Shown one piece after another: positions 56,851 to 64,000 of a stretch of DNA of 64,000 bases; the first letter of the stretch is position 1, and each line of letters starts with the position of its first letter. The DNA comes from Limosilactobacillus reuteri (GTDB taxonomy: Bacteria > Bacillota > Bacilli > Lactobacillales > Lactobacillaceae): positions 379,501 through 443,500 of the forward strand of contig NZ_CP027805.1 of assembly GCF_003072625.1 (NCBI RefSeq), written 5' to 3'. The notes below the pieces were generated by a model. The model was not told the origin of the DNA. It searched no databases and saw only the letters and a list, made by a program, of their open reading frames with translations. The translations under genes were made by a program, and so were the position numbers.

Positions 56851-58020
56851 TTGGAAAATGATGAAAAAATAAAATTATTACAGAAGTTAATTCAGATTGA
56901 TACAGTAAATGGTAACGAAAAGGACGAAGCAAGTTATATTAAAAGGGTCTTAGAAGATCATCATATTTCCTGTGAATTAGTTCCTTTCGCACCCAACCGC
57001 ACCAATTTAATTGCGGAGATTGGTGATGAAAAGGGGCCGGTACTCGCTCTTTCTGGACACTTAGATACGGTAGCTGCAGGTGATTTCCAAAAATGGACAT
57101 ATCCACCATTTGCTGGCCAATTAGTAGACGGTAAAATCTATGGTCGGGGAGCAGTCGACATGAAGTCAGGATTGGCAGCCATGGTAGGTGCTTTAATTGA
57201 GCTTCAAGAAGCAGATTTACTAAAACATGGTAAGGTGCGCTTGATTGCCACCGTTGATGAAGAGGTTGGAGGAAAAGGCTCTCTTGAACTTACTAATCAA
57301 GGATACGTACACGATGTTGATGCAATAATCATTGGGGAGGCTACTACTGGTCAAATTGAGTATGCCCACTGTGGCTCCTTTGATTATATTGTTGAATCTT
57401 ATGGGAAATTAGCCCATAGTTCACAACCAGAATTAGGAGCAAATGCTGTTACAAATCTAGTGAAATTTATCAATAAAGAATCACGGGCATTTGACGATGC
57501 AGCAGTAAGTCTCACCCTAGGAAAATTAATTCATAGTGTGACTGTCTTTCATGGTGGTGACCAGTTAAACTCAATTCCTGATTTTGCCTATTTAAAGGGA
57601 AATGTGCGCACGATTCCAGAATGCGATAATGTGGCGACGCAAAAAAGATTACAGGGTATTATTGATGAGTTAAATAAGGAGCCTAAAATCCAATTGAAAT
57701 TAAAGGTTGCTGCCAGCTTTATGCCAGTGGTTACAAATAAGCAAGATCGCTTTATTGCCCTTGCTCAAACAGCAATTAAAAAAGTTAACGGCAGGCAACC
57801 AGGTGTAGTCATTTCTCATGGTGCAACGGATGCATCTCGTTATGTTTTGGACAACCATAAATTTCCAATAATTGAATACGGACCAGGAATTGAAAAACTA
57901 TCGCACCAAATTGATGAACATATTGCACTTGATGATTATTTAACTGCTCAGCAAGCTTATGTTGAAATTGCTAAACAATATTTGAATAATACTAAATACG
58001 ATGAACAGGCTAGTAGTTAA
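56851..58020 (+). CDS. M20 family metallopeptidase (ArgE/DapE type)
   Basis: The 389-residue product is a two-zinc deacylase or peptidase with the metal ligands in LSGHLDTVAAGD and GRGAVDMKSGLAAM, the catalytic Glu in TVDEEVGGKGS and HGATDASRY near the C-terminus. It could be succinyl-diaminopimelate desuccinylase, a deacetylase or a peptidase; the sequence does not decide this. Translation starts at TTG behind AAGGAGGG. Its last codons overlap Stem I of the T-box that controls the next gene. Confidence 0.88.
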   Translation: MENDEKIKLLQKLIQIDTVNGNEKDEASYIKRVLEDHHISCELVPFAPNRTNLIAEIGDEKGPVLALSGHLDTVAAGDFQKWTYPPFAGQLVDGKIYGRGAVDMKSGLAAMVGALIELQEADLLKHGKVRLIATVDEEVGGKGSLELTNQGYVHDVDAIIIGEATTGQIEYAHCGSFDYIVESYGKLAHSSQPELGANAVTNLVKFINKESRAFDDAAVSLTLGKLIHSVTVFHGGDQLNSIPDFAYLKGNVRTIPECDNVATQKRLQGIIDELNKEPKIQLKLKVAASFMPVVTNKQDRFIALAQTAIKKVNGRQPGVVISHGATDASRYVLDNHKFPIIEYGPGIEKLSHQIDEHIALDDYLTAQQAYVEIAKQYLNNTKYDEQASS

Positions 58021-58261
58021 GCATGATTGTACAGAGACTCCGGTTGGTGGAAAGGGAGCTTTTATGCTAATAAATCACACCTGGGAGTAAAGATTTTTTG
58101 ATTGAAAGAAGAATCCGGGAGTCACCCGTTATCACAAAGAGTTTCGTCGCAAATGACTGAACTTAATGAGGCAGTTGCTGTGAGGTAGCTGTGAAAAAAG
58201 GTGGCACCACGCATACTAAATACGTCCTTTGAAGATTTATTCTTCAAGGGGCGTTTTTTTG
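57962..58261 (+). promoter_or_regulatory. T-box leader, predicted histidine specifier CAC, with candidate intragenic promoter
   Basis: The T-box AAAGGTGGCACCACG (58197-58211) and a strong terminator (58223-58260, ACGTCCTTTGAAGA pairing with TCTTCAAGGGGCGT) are clear. Stem I has CAGG/CCTG at its base, AGTA at 58012-58015, GTTAAGCAT pairing with ATGCTAAT, then AAAT-CAC with CAC at 58076-58078. This layout is the same as in the other two T-boxes, so His is predicted. The promoter candidate TTGAAA-17-AATAAT (57962-57990) lies inside the M20 gene. Confidence 0.78.
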
Positions 58262-58279
58262 ATAAAGGAGAAGATAAAT

Positions 58280-59164
58280 ATGAAGGAAAAGATAATTAAT
58301 TTCGGCTTAGTTTTGATATTGCTATTACCTTTATTTGTTTTTGCAAGTGGCTTTAAGATTCAAAACGAGAATTACCGGGCGAACCACACTGATACGTGGG
58401 AAAGAATAAAGAAGCGGGGAACATTACTTATCGGGGTTGATGATACTTTTGTTCCAATGGATTTTCGGAAGAAGAATGGTCAACTGGTTGGTTATGATGT
58501 TGATTTATCCCGCGCAGTTGCGAAAGTTTTAGGATTGAAAGCTGATTTTCAGTCAATTGATTGGTCAATGAAGGAAACCGAATTAAAAAATGGCACAATT
58601 GATTGTATTTGGAACGGTTATACAGCTACTCCTTCCCGACAAAAACGAATTGCATTTAGTCGGGTTTATGAACTCTCTGGGCAATCATTAGTGGTGCGGA
58701 AAAATAGTAAGATTAAAAATTTCAAGGATATGAAAGGAAAGGTATTAGGAATTCAAGAAAGTTCAACCGCTCAAACTGATTTTGACAAATATCCTCAAGT
58801 ATTGAAGAGGCTAGTTAAAGGACAAAAGCCAATTCTTTATCAAGATAACTCAAGTGCTTTTATGGATCTGCAAGCAGGACGAACACAAGGCGTACTTGCC
58901 GGCACTGTCTATGCAGGCTATTACGCCACACACATCGCTAATAGCAATAATTATAAATTGATTTCAGCGACAAAATATCCTGCAGACCAGGTTGCGATTG
59001 GAATGAGGAAAGGAGACCGGACACTTATTAATAAAATTAACTACGCTCTTGGGGTTCTACAAAAAGATGGTACCTTACGACAGATTAATAAAAAATGGTT
59101 AGGGATTGATAGCGATTATCTTGGCCCGGTTAATGAATTTCAAAAATCCAACAATAATCGTTAA
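58280..59164 (+). CDS. Amino-acid ABC transporter substrate-binding protein
   Basis: The product of about 294 residues starts with an N-terminal signal or anchor (INFGLVLILLLPLFVFASG, about 6-24), followed by a type II periplasmic-binding fold with RGTLLIGVDDTFVPMDFRKKNGQLVGYDVDLSRAV, typical of polar amino acid receptors. There is no lipobox cysteine, so it may be anchored by an uncleaved helix or secreted. No permease or ATPase gene is adjacent. The T-box suggests histidine as ligand. The open frame starts at 58229, inside the terminator; AAAGGAGAAG supports the ATG at 58280. Confidence 0.88.
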   Translation: MKEKIINFGLVLILLLPLFVFASGFKIQNENYRANHTDTWERIKKRGTLLIGVDDTFVPMDFRKKNGQLVGYDVDLSRAVAKVLGLKADFQSIDWSMKETELKNGTIDCIWNGYTATPSRQKRIAFSRVYELSGQSLVVRKNSKIKNFKDMKGKVLGIQESSTAQTDFDKYPQVLKRLVKGQKPILYQDNSSAFMDLQAGRTQGVLAGTVYAGYYATHIANSNNYKLISATKYPADQVAIGMRKGDRTLINKINYALGVLQKDGTLRQINKKWLGIDSDYLGPVNEFQKSNNNR

Positions 59165-59209
59165 TGATTTGCTAAAATTTAATATAACAAGGACTAAGGA
59201 GGTTTTTTA

Positions 59210-59716
59210 ATGGGTGCAATCAAATGTAATGATACATTAGCGGTGTCAATTCATCGGATTCGTAATTCAGATTTAAACGAACACGGGACAGTATACGGGG
59301 GACGAATCTTGGAATTAATTGATGGTCAAGCCTCGGTAGCAGCAATGCGAGTAGCTCGGACAACAGTTGCAACAGTGTCAATGGATGAGATCCAATTTCT
59401 GCGACCATTTGACCTTCAAGATTCAATGTGTATGGAGGCATACGTTACCGGCTTTGGGAAGCGATCAATTGAAGTGTTTACAAAAGTAATTGGCGAGCAC
59501 TTGATGACCGGTGAACGTTTCCTCGGCTTTTATTGTTTTATGACTTTTGTAATTCTTGATCCTGAAAAACAAACGGCATTTAATAAATTAATTCCAGAAA
59601 CTGAAGAGCAAAAGACGTTAATGGCAACATATTCTCAACGTGTTAAGCAGCGCCAAATCCAGCGGCAAAAACAGCAAGAATTTCTGCCTCATATTTCAAT
59701 TTCCAAGCCGTGGTAA
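59210..59716 (+). CDS. Acyl-CoA thioesterase (hotdog fold)
   Basis: The 168-residue product belongs to the BFIT/YkhA-type thioesterases, with the conserved ELIDGQASVAAMRVARTTVATVSMDEIQF spanning about residues 33-61, where Asp and adjacent residues form the active site. It hydrolyses acyl-CoA in the cytoplasm; the chain-length preference is unknown. AGGAGG precedes the ATG. The basic, glutamine-rich tail (about 143-160) is unusual in composition. It stands 46 nt after the binding-protein gene. Confidence 0.9.
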   Translation: MGAIKCNDTLAVSIHRIRNSDLNEHGTVYGGRILELIDGQASVAAMRVARTTVATVSMDEIQFLRPFDLQDSMCMEAYVTGFGKRSIEVFTKVIGEHLMTGERFLGFYCFMTFVILDPEKQTAFNKLIPETEEQKTLMATYSQRVKQRQIQRQKQQEFLPHISISKPW

Positions 59717-59805
59717 AACTTTAGTAAAAATTTAAGTAAAAAGCGACAGATAGCATTTTATGCGGTATACTAAAAAGCAGAGTATGACATAAAGGAGACA
59801 TTATT

Positions 59806-61530
59806 GTGAGCTGGAAAGATACTTATAAGGTTTGGCAAGAACGAACAGATCTTGAACCAGACTTAAGGCAAGAATTAGATGCAATGAGCGACGATAAAGA
59901 AATTGAAGATGCCTTTTACGGTCCACTATCATTCGGAACTGCAGGAATGCGGGGACTGATGGGACCGGGAATTAACCGGATGAATGTTTATACCGTCCGT
60001 CAAGCAACTGAAGGTTTGGCAACTTTAATGGATTCATTGGGTGACAATATTAAAAAACGAGGAGTCGCTATTGGTTACGATTCTCGTCACAACTCCCGTA
60101 AATTTGCTCATGATGCTGCTCGTGTATTAGGTGCTCATGGGATTAAGGTTTACATCTATGACAATTTACGCCCAACACCTGAATTGTCATTTGCAGTTCG
60201 TCACATGGGGACTTATGCGGGAATCATGATTACCGCTAGTCATAACCCTAAGGAATACAATGGTTACAAGATTTACGGTGAAGATGGTGGACAGATGCCA
60301 CCTAAAGAATCTGACATGATGACAGGTTACATCCGTAAGATTGATGATATTTTTGACATTGCTTTAGCTGATGAACAAGAAATGCTAGACAATGGTTTGG
60401 AAACAATTATGGGTGAAGATGTCGATGCTGCATACCTTGCTAATGCTAAGGGCGTAACTGTTAACCCTGAATTAGCTAAGGAATACGGTAAAGATATGAA
60501 GTTTGTCTTTACCCCATTATGTGGAACTGGTCGAATGCTTGGTGAACGGGCATTGCGGCAAGCTGGTTTTACAAATTATGAAATGGAACCAACTGAAGCA
60601 CAACCAAATGGTGACTTCCCTGGTTTGGAACATCCTAATCCAGAATTCCCAGAAGCATTTGTTCGTTCCATTGCCCTTGGTAAAAAGGTTGGTGCAGATG
60701 TGTTGATCGCGACGGACCCTGATGCTGACCGGCTTGGATGTGCAGTTCGTCAACCAGATGGTGAATATCAATTGCTAACTGGTAATCAAATTGCTTCTAT
60801 CATGCTTGCCTACATTCTTGAAGCGCATAAACAAGCGGGAACCTTACCAAAGAATGCTGCTGCGGTAAAATCAATTGTTTCTACTAACTTCGCTGCTAAG
60901 ATTGCAGAAAGTTACGGCGTTGAGATGATCAATGTTTTAACTGGTTTCAAGTGGATCGCTGACCAAATTCATCAATATGAGACTGGAAAAGCTGATCATA
61001 CCTTTATGTTTGGCTTTGAAGAAAGTTATGGTTACCTTATTAAGCCATTTGTTCGTGACAAGGATGCTATCCAATCCTTAACTTTACTTGCTGAGGTTGC
61101 CGCTTATTACCGTAGTCGTAACATGACCCTTTACGATGGTTTACAAGAATTGTTTAAGAAGTACGGCTACTTCCGCGAAAAGACAATTGCTAATACTTAT
61201 GCTGGTGTTGATGGCCCAGCTAAGATTAAGGCTTTAATGAAGAAGTTCAGAGAAGAAGCCCCAACTCATTTTGCCGGTCATCAAGTAGTAGTTACTGAAG
61301 ACTTCGCTAATGGGACTAAAACTACAGCTGATAGCAAAGTAAGTGAATTAGGTATCCCAGAATCAAATGTATTGCGTTACATTCTTGATGATGATACTTG
61401 GATTGCTATTCGTCCATCGGGAACTGAACCAAAGCTTAAGTTCTACATTGGTACAAGTGCTGATACCTTAGATAAGGCAAATGAAAAATTAGCTGATTTC
61501 GAAAAGGCTTTACAAGAGTTTGCTGAATAA
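59806..61530 (+). CDS. pgm: Phosphoglucomutase/phosphomannomutase
   Basis: Pgm interconverts glucose-1-phosphate and glucose-6-phosphate. The 574-residue product is of the alpha-D-phosphohexomutase family with four domains: the catalytic serine in TASHNPKEYNGYK (about residue 146), the magnesium loop DPDADRLG, the sugar loop GFEESYGYL and the phosphate loop RPSGTEPK. Translation starts at GTG behind AAAGGAG. It supplies glucose-1-phosphate to GalU. A strong terminator and then a group II intron follow. Confidence 0.97.
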   Translation: MSWKDTYKVWQERTDLEPDLRQELDAMSDDKEIEDAFYGPLSFGTAGMRGLMGPGINRMNVYTVRQATEGLATLMDSLGDNIKKRGVAIGYDSRHNSRKFAHDAARVLGAHGIKVYIYDNLRPTPELSFAVRHMGTYAGIMITASHNPKEYNGYKIYGEDGGQMPPKESDMMTGYIRKIDDIFDIALADEQEMLDNGLETIMGEDVDAAYLANAKGVTVNPELAKEYGKDMKFVFTPLCGTGRMLGERALRQAGFTNYEMEPTEAQPNGDFPGLEHPNPEFPEAFVRSIALGKKVGADVLIATDPDADRLGCAVRQPDGEYQLLTGNQIASIMLAYILEAHKQAGTLPKNAAAVKSIVSTNFAAKIAESYGVEMINVLTGFKWIADQIHQYETGKADHTFMFGFEESYGYLIKPFVRDKDAIQSLTLLAEVAAYYRSRNMTLYDGLQELFKKYGYFREKTIANTYAGVDGPAKIKALMKKFREEAPTHFAGHQVVVTEDFANGTKTTADSKVSELGIPESNVLRYILDDDTWIAIRPSGTEPKLKFYIGTSADTLDKANEKLADFEKALQEFAE

Positions 61531-61537
61531 TAACTGA

Positions 61538-61581
61538 GAGACTGTTGAAAAACTTTATTTTTTTCAACAGTCTCTGTTTTT
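61538..61581 (+). terminator. Terminator after pgm
   Basis: GAGACTGTTGAAAAA pairs perfectly with TTTTTCAACAGTCTC around a short loop, followed by TGTTTTT. It lies 1 nt before the group II intron. Confidence 0.93.
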
Positions 61582-61582
61582 A

Positions 61583-63492
61583 GTGCGCCCGGCATGGGTA
61601 TTAGCTAGGTGGTGAAAGTCCGCTATGGGCCGTAGTAGTCGGAACCATGAGCTGAGGACAAGGGTGTCCACCGTGAGGTGGAATCTGAAGGAAGTCTAAG
61701 GCAAAGTACTGCATCGATGAACAAGAAGTAGCTATAAGGCTGAAATTAACTGGATAAGGCTGCTAGACAAGTTGAAGTCCAATACTACTCGAAATTGGTT
61801 TCAGTAAAGCTAACGATGACATGGTACGAAAGCTAATATTCTTACCCGGGGAGATCTGGCCTACACGTTTCCGACAAGAGGAATAAGTTTAATTTCCACA
61901 GAAACAAGCGATGCAGTGATGCAGTGTTGAGTAAGCCAGAAGTCAGCCGAGGTCATAGTAGTTTGAATAATCGGATGAAGGACTGAACGACAATAACTTG
62001 TAACTTATATCGGAGGTGTAATCAGGTGCGACAATCGCAGAAAACAGAACAACAAGCTGACCGCTTGTCGAGGATAGGTTTGGAAAACCGAAAGTACACA
62101 AGGGCGCGTAGTACCGGTTATGGTGAAGGTAAAGGTATGAGTGTCACTATCCAAGACCTGGTCTTGGATCGCAATAACCTTAATCAGGCTTATTTGCGAG
62201 TTAAGAGAAATAAAGGAGCAGCAGGCGTTGATGATATGACAGTCAATGACCTTCTACCATATCTCAGAGAAAATAAGACGGAACTGATCGCTAGTTTGCG
62301 TGAGGGCAAGTATAAACCAGCTCCAGTCAAACGGGTAGAAATTCCGAAGCCTAATGGTGGAGTAAGAAGACTTGGAATACCAACGGTGGTGGACCGAATG
62401 GTTCAACAAGCTGTAGCCCAAATTCTTACGCCTATCTTTGAGCGTGTTTTCTCTGATAATAGCTTTGGCTTCCGTCCCCACCGTGGGGCCCATGACGCTA
62501 TTTCGAAAGTAGTAGATCTTTATAATCAAGGTTATCGAAGAGTTGTCGACTTAGACCTAAAAGCCTATTTTGATAACGTTAATCATGACTTGATGATTAA
62601 GTATCTCCAACAATATATTGATGACCCATGGACACTAAGACTCATTCGTAAGTTTCTAACTAGCGGAGTCTTAGACCATGGGCTTTTCGCTAAGAGTGAA
62701 AAAGGAACCCCACAAGGAGGGCCATTGTCACCACTACTGGCGAACATCTATCTAAATGAGTTGGACAAAGAGTTGACTAGACGTGGTCACCACTTTGTGC
62801 GCTATGCGGATGATTGTAACATCTATGTTAAAAGTCAACGAGCCGGAGAACGAGTAATGCGAAGCATTACCCAGTTTCTAGAAAAGCGCTTGAAAGTTAA
62901 AGTGAACCCAGATAAAACCAAAGTCGGTAGCCCGCTACGGTTGAAGTTCCTTGGCTTTTCGTTGGGTGTAGACCACAATGGGGCCTACGCCCGTCCAGCT
63001 AAACAATCGCAACAACGAGTAAAGAAAGCACTGAAGTTATTAACTAAACGTAATCGTGGAATATCTCTGACAAGAATGTTTGAAGAAATTCATCGAAAAA
63101 TGCGTGGGTGGCTTCAGTACTACTCAATTGGGAAACTAACTAACTTTATTCAACGCCTTGACAAGTGGTTGAGGGTCCGAATAAGGCAGTATATTTGGAA
63201 GCAATGGAAAAAGTTTAAAACTAAGGTAACTAACTTACAGAAGTTGGGGCTGTCCCAGCATGATGCATATGTCTTCGCTAGTACCCGAAAGGGCTACTGG
63301 CGAACTGCACATAGTAAGACCTTGAGCTATTCTCTAACTAATAGAAAACTGGAACAACTCGGACTTATGAATATGTCCAAGACGCTCCAGTCAATTCAAT
63401 GTGATTAAGTTGTCGAACCGCCGTATACGGAACCGTACGTACGGTGGTGTGAGAGGTCGATAATTGAACTAATCAATTATCTCCTACTCGAT
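61583..63492 (+). mobile_element. Group IIC intron with reverse transcriptase ORF
   Basis: The RNA starts GTGCGCCCGGCATGGG and carries typical group II domain I motifs such as AGGGTGTCCACCGTGAGG and GGAATCTGAAGGAAG, plus TTACCCGGGGAG and CAGAAGTCAG further on. Domain V (about 63417-63448) folds as ACCGCCGTA with TACGGTGGT and has a CGC triad in place of AGC, as in IIC introns such as that of Oceanobacillus iheyensis. Domain VI ends CTACTCGAT with the branch A 7 nt from the 3' end. The insertion directly behind a terminator is the typical IIC target. Confidence 0.92.
62026..63408 (+). CDS. ltrA: Group II intron reverse transcriptase/maturase
   Basis: The 460-residue product helps splicing and drives intron mobility. 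It has the reverse transcriptase domain with IPTVVDRMVQQAVAQIL, SFGFRPHRGAHDAI (about 146-159), the catalytic RYADD (YADD at 260-263) and GTPQGGPLSPLLANIYL (about 227-243), then the maturase X domain with MRGWLQYYSIGK. There is no C-terminal HNH endonuclease domain, as usual for IIC. The GTG start at 62026 follows GGAGGTG. No frameshift or stop is seen, so it may be active. Confidence 0.95.
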   Translation: MRQSQKTEQQADRLSRIGLENRKYTRARSTGYGEGKGMSVTIQDLVLDRNNLNQAYLRVKRNKGAAGVDDMTVNDLLPYLRENKTELIASLREGKYKPAPVKRVEIPKPNGGVRRLGIPTVVDRMVQQAVAQILTPIFERVFSDNSFGFRPHRGAHDAISKVVDLYNQGYRRVVDLDLKAYFDNVNHDLMIKYLQQYIDDPWTLRLIRKFLTSGVLDHGLFAKSEKGTPQGGPLSPLLANIYLNELDKELTRRGHHFVRYADDCNIYVKSQRAGERVMRSITQFLEKRLKVKVNPDKTKVGSPLRLKFLGFSLGVDHNGAYARPAKQSQQRVKKALKLLTKRNRGISLTRMFEEIHRKMRGWLQYYSIGKLTNFIQRLDKWLRVRIRQYIWKQWKKFKTKVTNLQKLGLSQHDAYVFASTRKGYWRTAHSKTLSYSLTNRKLEQLGLMNMSKTLQSIQCD

Positions 63493-63603
63493 TATACGAT
63501 ATCGGGGATGTCACTAAGATTAAATTTTTCCTCACCTTTCTTGAAATTTCGCCAAAAAATTGTATGATTGTACAAATTAATTATTTTTTGGGAGGAATTC
63601 ATC

Positions 63604-64000
63604 ATGGGAATGCATGAATATTTGAAAAGTTTAAGTGACCTTGAAATGATCAACCGGGCTCCAGGATATTTTAAATTTGAAGAACACAATGTGGCTGCCC
63701 ATTCCTTTAAAGTAACGCAAGCAGCACAAATGCTTGGTGATATTGAAGAACAAGCCGGAAATGAAATCGATTGGCGTTCTTTATATGAAAAAGCCCTTAA
63801 TCATGACTATACAGAACGTTTTATTGGTGACATCAAAACGCCGGTAAAGTATGCTACCCCTGAATTACGCTCAATGCTGGCACGGGTTGATAAATCATTA
63901 ACAGAAAACTTTATTCAATCTGAAATTCCGGCTGAGTTCCGGGCTGCTTATGAACGACGATTTGCGGAAGGGAAAGATGATACTTTAGAAGGTAAAATCC
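63604..64000 (+). CDS. HD-domain phosphohydrolase, YfbR-like 5'-deoxynucleotidase (partial, cut by window end)
   Basis: The first 132 residues are seen. They show the HD pattern EEHNVAAHSFKV (His about 30 and 33) and KALNHDYTERFIGD (HD about residue 69), followed by PVKYATPELRSM, which resembles YfbR nucleotidases that dephosphorylate deoxynucleoside monophosphates. A GGGAGG site lies 8 nt before the ATG. The frame is still open at the end of the window, so length and C-terminus are unknown. Confidence 0.85.
   Translation, partial: MGMHEYLKSLSDLEMINRAPGYFKFEEHNVAAHSFKVTQAAQMLGDIEEQAGNEIDWRSLYEKALNHDYTERFIGDIKTPVKYATPELRSMLARVDKSLTENFIQSEIPAEFRAAYERRFAEGKDDTLEGKI

Overview
The window is chromosomal DNA of a low-GC Gram-positive lactic acid bacterium. 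Gene order (dnaX-ybaB-recR-yaaL-tmk-darA-holB-yabA-rsmI, comFA-comFC-hpf-secA-prfB, hprK-lgt-gpsA-galU-trxB), T-box leaders, CIRCE control of groESL and an ISLre2-type element fit a Lactobacillaceae genome. Limosilactobacillus reuteri or a close relative is most likely; this is inference from gene content, not a database match. No rRNA, tRNA or CRISPR array was seen.

Layout. 1-2360: class Ib ribonucleotide reductase genes nrdE (cut by the window) and nrdH on the minus strand, behind two NrdR-like boxes. 2612-10453: tadA, the SRP RNA, then a replication, repair and nucleotide operon ending in rsmI and an acyl-ACP thioesterase. 10618-15352: a polyphosphate operon of a degenerate Ppx-like protein, ppk and a short ppx. 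15464-18917: galE and the t6A/ribosome genes tsaB-rimI-tsaD. 19032-22101: proline biosynthesis (proB-proA-proC, minus strand) behind a T-box that reads as proline. 22136-25417: a divergent T-box that reads as methionine, ahead of an omega-amidase, an aminotransferase and a PanE-like reductase.

25448-38166: an ABC-F ATPase, an IS30-family insertion, rex, groES-groEL, a YbaK-like deacylase, an APC transporter, a KimA-like potassium transporter, and a MarR regulator followed by an MFS pump gene broken by a nonsense codon. 38164-46741: yigZ, late-competence comFA/comFC, hpf, two adjacent insertion sequences (IS30 and ISLre2 families, both with recognisable target duplications) and secA. 46823-52485: prfB with its programmed +1 frameshift, two small membrane proteins, hprK, lgt, gpsA and galU. 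52556-55563: a lactate-utilisation lutABC operon whose lutB carries two 1-nt frameshifts. 55826-61530: trxB, an M20 peptidase, a T-box that reads as histidine and whose Stem I overlaps the preceding stop codon, a solute-binding protein, a thioesterase and phosphoglucomutase. 61583-63492: a group IIC intron directly behind the pgm terminator. From 63604: an HD-domain phosphohydrolase cut by the window end.

Most of the window is housekeeping. The points worth a second look are regulatory (three T-boxes, NrdR pair, CIRCE, a 28-bp MarR palindrome, a repeated two-hairpin element with covarying stems) and genome decay or mobility (IS pair, IIC intron, broken lutB and MFS genes). I found no convincing wholly new system.
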